Shown here: one piece after another, positions 25,515-33,221 of the stretch | Layout: every line of letters begins with the position of its first letter | Position numbering within the stretch: the first letter of the stretch is position 1 | Source of the DNA: Betaproteobacteria bacterium | GTDB lineage: Bacteria; Pseudomonadota; Gammaproteobacteria; Burkholderiales; Casimicrobiaceae | Assembly (NCBI GenBank): GCA_016704895.1 | Contig: JADIZG010000020.1 | Coordinates: forward strand, 1 to 54,648 | Direction of reading: 5' to 3' | Length of the DNA: 54,648 bases | The notes under the pieces: generated by a model | Seen by the model: only the letters and a program-made list of their open reading frames with translations | Told to the model about the DNA's origin: nothing | Databases searched by the model: none | Made by a program: the position numbers and the translations under genes

Positions 25515-26369
25515 ATGCCGACGAAATCACCCGAACAGCTGATCGCGGACTGCGGCGCGTGGTGGGACACGTCGATCATCGACATCCACCCCGGCAAGAT
25601 CGCCATCCGCGGGTATCCGATCGAGGAGCTGATCGGCAACGTCCGCTTTCCCGACATGATCTGGCTGATGCTGCGCGGCGAGCTGCCGACGCGCGCGCAG
25701 GGCGACCTGCTCGAGGCGGCGATGGTGCCCGGCGTCGACCACGGCCCGCACGCGCCGTCGATCGCGATCGCGCAGATGGCGGTGTCCTGCGGCCTGCCGG
25801 TCAACGGCGCGATGGCCTCGGCGATCAACGTGCTCGACGACGTCCACGGCGGCGCCGGCGAGCAGTGCATGGAGCTCTACCGCGAGATCGATGCGGCCGC
25901 CGGCCCGGACGGCGACCTCGTCGCGGCGGCCGAGAAGGTCATCCGCGGCCGCATGGCGGCGGGCGACAGGATCGTGCCGGGCTTCGGCCACCGCTTCCAC
26001 CCGATCGACCCGCGCACGGCGCCGCTGTTCGCGCTCGTGGCGAAGGCGCAGGCCGCGGGCGCGGTCAGCGGACGCTGGGCGGCGATCGGCCAGGCGGTCG
26101 AGGACGCGCTGAAGGCGATCAAGGGCCGCCACATCCCGATGAACATCGACGGCATCACCGCCGTGATCTTCTGCGAGCTGGGCTTCGAGCCGGAGCTGGG
26201 GCGCGGCCTGTTCATCCTGTCGCGCGCCGTGGGCATCCTCGCGCACGCGTGGGAGCAGAAGAAGAAGGGCGTGCGGATCAAGGGGCCGATGCCGAGGGAC
26301 ATTCCGTATCGCTATTCGGGACCGGCGCGGCGCCCGGTGCCCGCCGAGAGCGCGCGCGGCAACGACTGA
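25515..26369 (+). CDS. Citrate synthase/citryl-CoA lyase-like enzyme
   Basis: The 284-residue product is a short member of the citrate synthase superfamily. It shows SIIDIHPGKIAIRGYPIEEL near the N-terminus, DDVHGGAGEQCMELY (first catalytic His region, about residues 110-124), PGFGHRFHPIDPRT (second catalytic His, about residues 156-169) and a LGRGLFILSRAVGILAHAWE helix. At this length it lacks the large N-terminal part of housekeeping citrate synthase and matches proteins usually named citryl-CoA lyase. Such enzymes make or break a C-C bond between an acyl-CoA enolate and a 2-oxo acid. It starts 50 bp after the aldehyde dehydrogenase, pointing to use of the acyl-CoA formed there. Confidence 0.82.
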   Translation: MPTKSPEQLIADCGAWWDTSIIDIHPGKIAIRGYPIEELIGNVRFPDMIWLMLRGELPTRAQGDLLEAAMVPGVDHGPHAPSIAIAQMAVSCGLPVNGAMASAINVLDDVHGGAGEQCMELYREIDAAAGPDGDLVAAAEKVIRGRMAAGDRIVPGFGHRFHPIDPRTAPLFALVAKAQAAGAVSGRWAAIGQAVEDALKAIKGRHIPMNIDGITAVIFCELGFEPELGRGLFILSRAVGILAHAWEQKKKGVRIKGPMPRDIPYRYSGPARRPVPAESARGND

Positions 26370-26421
26370 ACGACGCGGCGCCGCGGGCCGACCCCGGACG
26401 CCGGACCAGGAGAGACATCGC

Positions 26422-28188
26422 ATGAAGGACCTGATTTCGAACCAGCTGGTCAAGTACCTCGAGGCCCGCGGCGTCAAGCACGTGTTCGGCCTGTGCGGCC
26501 ACACCAACATCGCCGTGCTCGCGGCGCTGTCGAAGAGCCGCAAGATCAAGTTCGTCAACACGCGCCACGAGCAGATCGCCGCCCACGCGGCCGACGGCTA
26601 CGCGCGGGCGACGAAGAAGGCCTCGGTCCTGCTGTCGCACCTGTCGCCCGGGCTCACCAACGCCGCGACCGGCGTCGCCAACGCCGCGCTCGACTCGATC
26701 CCGATGGTGGTGATCGCCGGCGACGTGCCGACGCACTACTACGGCAAGCACCCGCACCAGGAAGTGAACCTGCACGCGGACGCCTCGCAGTCCGAGATCT
26801 ACCGGCCGTTCGTCAAGCGCGTATGGCGCGTGGACTCGCCGCACCTGTTCCCCGAGATCATCGAGAAGGCGTTCGCGCTCGCCGAGAGCGGTCGGCCCGG
26901 TCCCGTGCTGGTCGACGTGCCGATGGACATCTTCAGCAAGGAGATCGACGTCGCGCTGTGGAAGCAGGTGCAGTTGAACGCGCGGACGGTGCGCAAGCCC
27001 TCGCTCGACGACGAGACCGCCGAGAAGATCGTGCGCCAGCTCCTCGCGGCGAAGACGCCGGTCCTCTACGTCGGCGGCGGCATCCTGCTCGCGGACGCGG
27101 CGGAGGAGATGCGCGAATTCGCCGAGCGGCTGTCGCTGCCGGTCGCGCACACGCTGATGGGCAAGGGCGCGCTGCCGGACGATCATCCGTTGATCTTGGG
27201 GATGACCGGGTTCTGGGGCACGAAGTTCATCAACGACAAGTGCAAGGGCGCCGACTGGATCCTGGGTCTCGGCACGCGCTTCTCCGAGGCCGACTGCAGT
27301 TCCTGGGAGAACGAATACACGTTCAGCTTCCCGCCGACGAAGCTCATCCAGATCGACATCGACCCCTCCGAGATCGGCCGCAACTATCCGGTCGCGATCG
27401 GCGCGGTGGCCGACCTGAAGCAGGCGCTCAGGGTGCTGAACCGCGTCGCGCGCAAGCTCGCGCCGAAGGGCGTCGAGCGGGACAAGCTGCTGGCCGAGAT
27501 GGCCAGGAACCGCAAGGCCTTCGTCGCCGGCAACGCGAAGGCGATGAAGAGCGACGCCTGGCCGATGCGCCCCGAGCGCATCCTCGCCGACCTGCGCGAG
27601 GTGCTGCCGCGCGACGCGATCCTGTGCACCGACGTGGGCTGGAACAAGAACGGCGTCGGCCAGCAGTTCCCGATCTACACGCCGGGCAGCATCTTCACGC
27701 CGGGCGGCTTCGCGACGATGGGCTTCGGCTCGCCGGCGGCGCTCGGCGCCAAGGTCGCGCTGCCCGATCGCGTCGTCGTCGCGCTGATCGGCGACGGCGG
27801 CTTCGGCCAGAACCCGGCGGCGCTGGCGACGGCGTTCGAGGAGGACATCGCGGTCGTGTGGGTGATCATGAACAACCACGCGTTCGGCACGATCGCGGGG
27901 CTCGAGGCCGCGCACTACGGCACGACGTTCGCCACCGTCTTCGAGAAGAACGGCAAGACGTGGTCGCCCGACTATGCGGCGATCGCGCGCGCCTACGGCA
28001 TCGACGGCGTCAAGGTCGCGTCGGCCGCCGAGTTCAAGCCGGCGCTCGCGAAGGCGATCAAGTCGAAGCGCCCGGTGGTCCTCGACGTCTACATGAAGAA
28101 CGAGCCGGTGCCGACCGCCGGGCACTGGAACATCATGGACATCTACTCGCCGGGCAGGAAGGTGCACCACGTCAGCACGGGCGATTGA
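26422..28188 (+). CDS. Thiamine-diphosphate-dependent enzyme (acetolactate synthase superfamily)
   Basis: The 588-residue product has the three-domain ThDP fold. The cofactor-activating Glu is Glu50 (NTRHEQIAAHAADGYARA), the middle domain reads TPVLYVGGGILLADA, and the metal/ThDP motif GDGGFGQNPAAL...MNN lies near residues 455-484. A VDVPMDI stretch ends the first domain. Such enzymes decarboxylate 2-oxo acids, condense aldehydes, or hydrolyse cyclic diketones (IolD, cyclohexane-1,2-dione hydrolase); sulfoacetaldehyde acetyltransferase is another relative. AGGAGAG precedes the ATG. Position between an acylating aldehyde dehydrogenase and hydroaromatic enzymes suggests C-C cleavage of a ring-derived substrate to give an aldehyde. 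Confidence 0.85.
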   Translation: MKDLISNQLVKYLEARGVKHVFGLCGHTNIAVLAALSKSRKIKFVNTRHEQIAAHAADGYARATKKASVLLSHLSPGLTNAATGVANAALDSIPMVVIAGDVPTHYYGKHPHQEVNLHADASQSEIYRPFVKRVWRVDSPHLFPEIIEKAFALAESGRPGPVLVDVPMDIFSKEIDVALWKQVQLNARTVRKPSLDDETAEKIVRQLLAAKTPVLYVGGGILLADAAEEMREFAERLSLPVAHTLMGKGALPDDHPLILGMTGFWGTKFINDKCKGADWILGLGTRFSEADCSSWENEYTFSFPPTKLIQIDIDPSEIGRNYPVAIGAVADLKQALRVLNRVARKLAPKGVERDKLLAEMARNRKAFVAGNAKAMKSDAWPMRPERILADLREVLPRDAILCTDVGWNKNGVGQQFPIYTPGSIFTPGGFATMGFGSPAALGAKVALPDRVVVALIGDGGFGQNPAALATAFEEDIAVVWVIMNNHAFGTIAGLEAAHYGTTFATVFEKNGKTWSPDYAAIARAYGIDGVKVASAAEFKPALAKAIKSKRPVVLDVYMKNEPVPTAGHWNIMDIYSPGRKVHHVSTGD

Positions 28189-28264
28189 GGCGCCGGCGCG
28201 AGCGCGATCGTCACGCGTCGAGGACGGAACGGTGCGGGACACGGCAGCGAGGAGACCGAACGGC

Positions 28265-29152
28265 ATGAAACAGGAATATTCGCTGGCGCATCTCACGGTG
28301 CTCGGCTGCCCGCCGCCGGAGATGACCTACATCGCGGCGCGGGCCGGCTACGACTACGTGAGCATCCGCCCGATCTACATGGGCCTGCCGGGCGAGCCCG
28401 ACTACTCGCTCGCCGAGAAGCCGCAGATGCTGCGGCAGTTCAAGCGCGCGCTCGCGTCGACCGGCGTGCGCGTCCACGACATCGAGCTCGCCCGCGTCTA
28501 CGAAGGCCTGCATCCGACGAAGTACCTCCCCGCGATGGAGGTGGCGGCCGAGGTCGGCGCCAAGGCGGTGCTGTCGAGCATCTGGGGCGGCGAGCGCGAG
28601 TTCTACCTCGAGAAGTTCGGCGAGATCTGCGACCTCGCGCGGCCCTTCGGGCTCACCGTCGACCTCGAATACGTCCCGATCGCCACGGTCAACAACCTGG
28701 CGATGGCGGTCGACGTGCTGCGCGCGGTCGATCGCCCCAACGCCGGCCTGATGATCGACACGCACCACCTCCACCGCGCCCGCGACAACCCGGCCGACCT
28801 CGACGGGTTGCCGCGCGAGTGGTTCCACTTCGCCCAGCTGTGCGACGCGCCGGCGGAGATCCCGGCCGAGCGCGCGGAGATGATCCGCATCATGCGCGAG
28901 GGCCGGCTCTACGCGGGCGAGGGCGGGATCGACGTCGCCGGCATCCTCGCGCACATCCCGCCCTGCGTGTACTCGATCGAACTGCCCAACAAGGAGTTGC
29001 ACGAGGAGATGGGCTACGCCGAGCACGCGACCCGGTGCCTGGAGACGCTGAAGGCCTACCTCGCGGAGCACCCGGCGGAGCGGGGCGCGCGCGAGAAGCG
29101 CCGGCCGGCGCGCACGACGACCGGGGCGCGGCGCTCGGCCGCGACGACGTGA
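28265..29152 (+). CDS. TIM-barrel sugar phosphate isomerase/epimerase-like protein (AP2Ec family)
   Basis: The 295-residue product has all expected metal ligands: Glu135 (VDLEYVP), Asp165 (LMIDTHHLHRA), Gln191 (FAQLCDAP) and Glu239 (YSIELPN). It resembles the gene at 13095-13949 more than the QuiC-like barrel at 20932. The ATG at 28265, after GAGGAGA, is preferred over an upstream GTG. The C-terminal 25 residues are rich in Arg, Ala and Thr and look disordered. In this operon it could isomerise or dehydrate a hydroaromatic or open-chain oxo acid; the reaction is not known. Confidence 0.78.
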   Translation: MKQEYSLAHLTVLGCPPPEMTYIAARAGYDYVSIRPIYMGLPGEPDYSLAEKPQMLRQFKRALASTGVRVHDIELARVYEGLHPTKYLPAMEVAAEVGAKAVLSSIWGGEREFYLEKFGEICDLARPFGLTVDLEYVPIATVNNLAMAVDVLRAVDRPNAGLMIDTHHLHRARDNPADLDGLPREWFHFAQLCDAPAEIPAERAEMIRIMREGRLYAGEGGIDVAGILAHIPPCVYSIELPNKELHEEMGYAEHATRCLETLKAYLAEHPAERGAREKRRPARTTTGARRSAATT

Positions 29153-29165
29153 CGGGAGCGACGGC

Positions 29166-29954
29166 ATGAAGAAGCAGATCAAGGCGGTCGACGCGCGGGG
29201 CAGGAAGCTCGGCGGGGACACGCCCCTCCTGTGCGCGCCGCTGGTCGGACGGACGCGTGCGCGGCTGCTCGCCGAGGCGACCCGGGTGCTGAAGCAGAAG
29301 CCCGACCTGGTCGAGTGGCGCGTCGACTTCTTCGATGCGATCGGCGATGCGGGCGCGGTCGTCGAGGCGGCGCGGGCGCTGCGCGACGTCGTCGGCAAGC
29401 GTCCCGTCGTCTTCACGTGCAGGGCGGAGAGCGGCGGCGGCGAACGCATCGCGCTCGGCAGGGAGGCGATCGTCGCGCTCTACGACGCGGTCGCCGCCAG
29501 CGGGCTCGTCGACTTCGTCGACTTCGAGTTGGACAACGACCCGGCCCACGTGCGTCGCGTACGCGAGTCCACGCGCCGGCACGACGTCCGCCTGATCCTG
29601 TCGTACCACAACCTCGCCTACACGCCCGGGCTCGAGTACCTGATCGATCGCGTGCTCGAGGCCGAACGGCTCGGCGCCGACGTCGCGATGCTGCAGGTCA
29701 TGCCGACCCGCCGCAGGGACGTGTTGACGCTGCTGTCGGCGACCGAGCAGGCCGACGAGCGCGCGCGCATCCCCGTGATCAGCATGGCGGTCGGCCCGCT
29801 CGGCGCGGCATCGCGGCTGGTCGGCGGGCTGTTCGGGTCCTGGCTTTCCTTCGCCGTTGCCGAATCCGCGTCGGCGCCGGGACAGATCCCCATCGGCGAT
29901 CTCGTGGCCGTGTTCGACATCATCCGCCGGGTCCGCGGCGGCGAGATGCTCTGA
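29166..29954 (+). CDS. Type I 3-dehydroquinate dehydratase homologue lacking the Schiff-base lysine
   Basis: The 262-residue product aligns along its length with type I dehydroquinate dehydratases (AroD): EWRVDFFD (Glu50, Arg52), SYHNLAYTPG (catalytic His148), ASRLVGGLFGS (Arg) and SAPGQIPIGDL (Gln). At the Schiff-base Lys the family reads GAD-x-x-K-x-x-VMP; here it is GADVAMLQVMP, with Met175 at that site. Without that Lys the imine mechanism cannot run, so the protein is either a dehydratase-like enzyme with another chemistry or a binding protein. A second copy at 34640 keeps the Lys. It starts 13 bp after the TIM-barrel gene, in the same operon. Confidence 0.8.
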   Translation: MKKQIKAVDARGRKLGGDTPLLCAPLVGRTRARLLAEATRVLKQKPDLVEWRVDFFDAIGDAGAVVEAARALRDVVGKRPVVFTCRAESGGGERIALGREAIVALYDAVAASGLVDFVDFELDNDPAHVRRVRESTRRHDVRLILSYHNLAYTPGLEYLIDRVLEAERLGADVAMLQVMPTRRRDVLTLLSATEQADERARIPVISMAVGPLGAASRLVGGLFGSWLSFAVAESASAPGQIPIGDLVAVFDIIRRVRGGEML

Positions 29955-30027
29955 CGACGCCGTCGGCAGGGCGGCCTGTGCCGCTCCCGTCACTTTCCCA
30001 ACCAATATTCCGCAGCACCGGATTTCC

Positions 30028-30861
30028 ATGATCAGCGGCAAGACCCTCCTCATCGCCCACGTCGGCTACCCGACCGAGTCGTTCAAGGCGCCGCTCATCT
30101 ACAACCCGTGGTTCGAGAGCCGGGGCATCGACGCGGTCGTCGTGCCGATGGGCTGCATGGCGGAGGACTATCCGGCGTTCCTGCGAGCGCTGTTCCGCCT
30201 CACCAACGTCCGCGGCGCGCTGGTGACGATGCCCCACAAGGTCACGACGGTCGACCTGGTCGACGAGATCACGCCGACCGTCGAGATCGCGGGGTCGTGC
30301 AACGCGGTGCTGCGGCGAGCCGATGGAACGCTGCTGGGCGACATGTTCGACGGCACGGGCTTCGTCCGCGGCCTCGCCCACAAGGGCTTCGAGGTTCGCG
30401 GGGCGCGCTGCCTCGTCGCCGGCGCCGGCGGCGTGGGCTCGGCGATCGCGGCGTCGCTCGCCGCGGCGGGGGCGGGGGCGATCGCGCTCCACGACCTCCG
30501 CGACGCGACCGCCGAGGCGCTGGCCGGCCGGCTGCGCAAGCACTACCCGTCGCTCGACGTGCGGCTCGCCGGCAACGATCCGGCGGGCTACGACCTCGTC
30601 GTCAACGGCACGCCGCTCGGCATGGAGGCGGGGGACCCGCTGCCGTTCGACGTCGCGCGGCTCGACGCGCGCACGTTCGTGGGCGAGGTGGTGATGAAGC
30701 ACGAGATCACGCCGCTGCTGGCGGCGGCGCGCGCGCGCGGCTGCCGGTACCAGGTCGGGACCGACATGCTGTTCGAGATGATCCCGGCCTATCTCGAGTT
30801 CTTCGGCTTCGGCACCGCGACGCCCGACGAGCTGCGCGCGGTCTCGCGCGTCTCGTACTGA
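30028..30861 (+). CDS. Shikimate dehydrogenase-like protein with altered substrate motif
   Basis: The 277-residue product has the AroE fold: catalytic Lys71 in TMPHK, Asp108 in GDMFDGTGF, and the dinucleotide motif VAGAGGVGSAI. The Ser-x-Ser motif that holds the shikimate carboxylate is replaced: the canonical HSRSPVVHN corresponds here to SFKAPLIYN. After the second strand the sequence is LHDLRD, with an Asp where NADP enzymes have NRT, so NAD+ is the likely cofactor. It probably oxidises a related but different cyclic hydroxy acid. It follows the DHQ dehydratase-like gene by 73 bp and precedes the TetR gene. Confidence 0.8.
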   Translation: MISGKTLLIAHVGYPTESFKAPLIYNPWFESRGIDAVVVPMGCMAEDYPAFLRALFRLTNVRGALVTMPHKVTTVDLVDEITPTVEIAGSCNAVLRRADGTLLGDMFDGTGFVRGLAHKGFEVRGARCLVAGAGGVGSAIAASLAAAGAGAIALHDLRDATAEALAGRLRKHYPSLDVRLAGNDPAGYDLVVNGTPLGMEAGDPLPFDVARLDARTFVGEVVMKHEITPLLAAARARGCRYQVGTDMLFEMIPAYLEFFGFGTATPDELRAVSRVSY

Positions 30862-30928
30862 CCCCCGTCATGCTGCAGCGCACCGCCCCCGACGCTTGCC
30901 GCGAACTGGCGGGTCTGTTAATTTTCCC

Positions 30929-30942
30929 TGGCGAGTCCGCCA
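30929..30942. promoter_or_regulatory. Short palindrome upstream of the TetR gene, possible operator
   Basis: TGGCG-AGTC-CGCCA is a perfect 5-bp inverted repeat 15 bp before the TetR start, next to an AT-rich TTAATTTT stretch (30918-30925) that is unusual in this GC-rich DNA. TetR proteins often bind such palindromes at their own promoters. The evidence is only the symmetry and position. Confidence 0.35.
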
Positions 30943-30956
30943 ATTCAGGAGGTCCG

Positions 30957-31625
30957 ATGGCGCTGCAGGTCCGGTCCTCCCGCAGCGCCTCGATGCGCAA
31001 GCCCAAGGAGCCCGAGGCCAACCGGTCGCGGATCCTCTCGGCCGCGACCGCCGAGTTCGCCGCGCGCGGCTACAAGGGCGCGAGCATGGATGCGATCGCG
31101 GCGCGCACCAGCACGACGCGCGCGCTGATCAACTACTACTTCGGCAGCAAGGAGCGGCTCTACCTCGCGGTGCTCGAGCGCGTCTACGCGGAGATCCGCG
31201 ACGCGGAGCGCGGCCTCGCGCTCGACCACCTGCCGCCCGCGGACGCCATCCGGCGCATCGTCGAGTTCACCTACGACTACTACGTCGGGCACGAGTCCTT
31301 CGTGCGGCTCGTCGTCGCCGAGAACCAGGCCAAGGGCCGGCACATGAAGCGCTTCCCCTCGCTCCGGACGGTCAACCGTCCGATCGTCGACATGCTCGGC
31401 GCGGTGATCGCGCGCGGGCAGGCCGAGGGCGTCTTCCGGCCCGACGTCGACCCGATCGACGTCCACATGGCGATCGCCGCCCTCGGGATGTTCAACGTCA
31501 CCAATCAGTACACCTTCGGCACCCTGTTCCAGCGGGAAATGGGGTCGAAGGGGGATGTGCCGCGCCGCCGCAGGATCGTGGCGGACGTGATCCTGCGCTG
31601 GCTCGAACCCGTGCCGGCCGTCTAG
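30957..31625 (+). CDS. TetR-family transcriptional regulator
   Basis: The 222-residue product has an N-terminal TetR DNA-binding domain (about residues 22-68): NRSRILSAATAEFAARGYKGASMDAIA, then ARTSTTRALINYYFGSKERLY. The C-terminal ligand domain is all helical, with the YYVGHESFVRLVVAEN stretch. A strong AGGAGG lies 4 bp before the ATG. It sits between the enzymatic genes and the TRAP transporter genes on the same strand, so it most likely controls the transporter, the operon or both. Confidence 0.88.
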   Translation: MALQVRSSRSASMRKPKEPEANRSRILSAATAEFAARGYKGASMDAIAARTSTTRALINYYFGSKERLYLAVLERVYAEIRDAERGLALDHLPPADAIRRIVEFTYDYYVGHESFVRLVVAENQAKGRHMKRFPSLRTVNRPIVDMLGAVIARGQAEGVFRPDVDPIDVHMAIAALGMFNVTNQYTFGTLFQREMGSKGDVPRRRRIVADVILRWLEPVPAV

Positions 31626-31646
31626 ATCTTCAACGAGGAGGAAGCC

Positions 31647-32636
31647 ATGCAATCCCGATTCGACCGTCGTACCGTGCTCAAGGCCGGCGCCGCATTCGCC
31701 GCCGCGAGCGTCGTTCCCGCGTGGGCGCAGGACAAGCCCAAGCTGCGCTTCGCCGCCGTGTTCTCCGACAAGGACATCCGGGCCGACATGATCCGGAGGC
31801 TCGCGGGCGACGTTGCCGCGGACTTCACGATCGAGCCGTTCTACGGAGGCACGCTGTTCAAGCAGGGCACCGAGCTCGTGGCCCTCCAGCGCGACAACCT
31901 GGAGCTCGGCAACGTGGCGCCGCAGGACATCTCCAAGCAGTTGCCGTCGTGGTCGGTGCTGACGTCCGCCTACACGTTCCGCGACGCCAACCACGTGCTC
32001 GCGTTCTTCGCGAGCGACCTCGGCGTGCAGATGAAGACGCAGGCCGAGGACCAGCTCAAGATCAAGATCCTCGGGCCGACGTTCTTCGGCACCCGGCAGG
32101 TGGGGTTGAAGCCCAAGAAGAAGATCGCCACGCCCGCCGACCTGGCCGGGATCAAGCTGCGCATGCCGCCGGGCGACGCCTGGCAGCTGCTGGGACGCTC
32201 GCTCGGCGCCAACCCGACGCCGATGGCCTACGCCGAGACGTACACGGGCCTGCAGACCGGCGCGATCGACGGGCAGGACAACCCGCTGCCGAACGTGCAG
32301 AACATGAAGTTCTACGAGGTGATGTCGCAGATCGTGCTCACCTCGCACCTCGTCGCGTTCGACGTGCTGTGCATGAACCTCAAGGCGTGGAACGCGATGG
32401 GCCCGGCGAAGCAGAAGAGCTTCCAGGCCGCGGTCGACAAGGCGCTGGGATGGAGCGTGCAGGAGCACCTGAAGCGCGAGACGGAGCTCGCCGACGGCTT
32501 CAAGAAGCAGGGGCTCGACATCTACACGCCGGACATCGCCGCCTTCCGCGCCCACGCGCAGAAGATCTACCTCGCCTCCGACGAGGCGAAGTCCTGGGCG
32601 CCCGGGATCCTCGACAAGATCGGCGCCGTCAGGTAA
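31647..32636 (+). CDS. dctP: TRAP transporter substrate-binding protein (DctP-type)
   Basis: The 329-residue product has a Tat-like signal (DRRTVLKAGAAFAAAS) ending near AWAQ at about residue 28, then the DctP fold. The conserved Arg that holds the substrate carboxylate is in GIKLRMPPGDAW (about residue 170), and the AYAETYTGLQTGAIDGQDNP stretch is a family hallmark. It binds an organic acid in the periplasm and passes it to the DctQM membrane pair coded downstream. The gene context suggests a hydroaromatic or related carboxylate. GAGGAGG precedes the ATG. Confidence 0.92.
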   Translation: MQSRFDRRTVLKAGAAFAAASVVPAWAQDKPKLRFAAVFSDKDIRADMIRRLAGDVAADFTIEPFYGGTLFKQGTELVALQRDNLELGNVAPQDISKQLPSWSVLTSAYTFRDANHVLAFFASDLGVQMKTQAEDQLKIKILGPTFFGTRQVGLKPKKKIATPADLAGIKLRMPPGDAWQLLGRSLGANPTPMAYAETYTGLQTGAIDGQDNPLPNVQNMKFYEVMSQIVLTSHLVAFDVLCMNLKAWNAMGPAKQKSFQAAVDKALGWSVQEHLKRETELADGFKKQGLDIYTPDIAAFRAHAQKIYLASDEAKSWAPGILDKIGAVR

Positions 32637-32651
32637 CGGCGCAGCCGCCAT

Positions 32652-32683
32652 CGTCGCCCCGGGGATCGGTCGCCGGGGCGACG
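32652..32683 (+). terminator. Stem-loop between dctP and dctQ (attenuator-like)
   Basis: CGTCGCCCCGG (32652-32662) and CCGGGGCGACG (32673-32683) form a perfect 11-bp stem with a 10-base loop. No U tract follows. As with the livK-livH hairpin, this could protect or partly stop the transcript so that the binding protein is made in excess of the membrane subunits. Confidence 0.55.
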
Positions 32684-32708
32684 GGCGCGACACGGTGAGG
32701 GCAGGGCC

Positions 32709-33221
32709 ATGAGCATCGAAGGTCTCGTCGGCTGGATGCGGCGGCGCGCGGAGAACGTCGTCGCGCTGCTGCTCGCGATCATGTTCGTCGCGTTCATCCT
32801 CCAGATCGTCTTCCGCTACTTCCTCAACTTCCCGATCGGCTGGACCTCCGAGCTCTCGGTCATCGCCTGGCTCTACATCACGCTGCTGGGCTCCGCGTTC
32901 TGGCTGAAGGAAAGCGAGGAGGTCCGCTTCGATCTCCTCTCGGGCCGGCTGGGGCCGGTGGGCCGCCGCGTCGTCGGGTTCGTCGTCGCGCTCTCCGCCG
33001 TCGTCCTGTTCGGGATGGCGCTGCCGGCGACCGTCAAGTACGTGGCGTTCATGAAGGTCGAGAGCTCGTCGTACCTCAAGATCCGCCTCGACGTCCTCTA
33101 TTCGGTCTACGTCGTCTTCGCGGTCGCGATCATCGTCCGCTACGGATGGGCGCTCGTCGGCGCCCTGCGCGGCAGGGCGACCGAAGAGGCGGACGTCACG
33201 AGTTCGACCTCCGGCCTATGA
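32709..33221 (+). CDS. dctQ: TRAP transporter small membrane subunit (DctQ-type)
   Basis: The 170-residue product has four hydrophobic segments at about residues 18-37, 48-66, 88-108 and 127-147. The second region reads PIGWTSELSVIAWLYITLLG, the typical DctQ pattern, with the WLKESEEVRFDL loop after it. It forms the membrane complex with DctM. Its stop overlaps the dctM start (ATGA). Confidence 0.9.
   Translation: MSIEGLVGWMRRRAENVVALLLAIMFVAFILQIVFRYFLNFPIGWTSELSVIAWLYITLLGSAFWLKESEEVRFDLLSGRLGPVGRRVVGFVVALSAVVLFGMALPATVKYVAFMKVESSSYLKIRLDVLYSVYVVFAVAIIVRYGWALVGALRGRATEEADVTSSTSGL

Noticed and set aside
24015..26369. Aldehyde dehydrogenase and citrate-synthase-like enzyme in one continuous frame, suggesting a fusion
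   Set aside because: The continuity arises because the aldehyde dehydrogenase leaves its frame near 24951. Its true C-terminus is in another frame ending at 25464, and the second enzyme has its own ATG at 25515.
30945..32693. A 582-codon minus-strand frame opposite the TetR and dctP genes
   Set aside because: Composition is typical of GC-driven antisense frames, while the plus strand shows complete TetR and DctP proteins.
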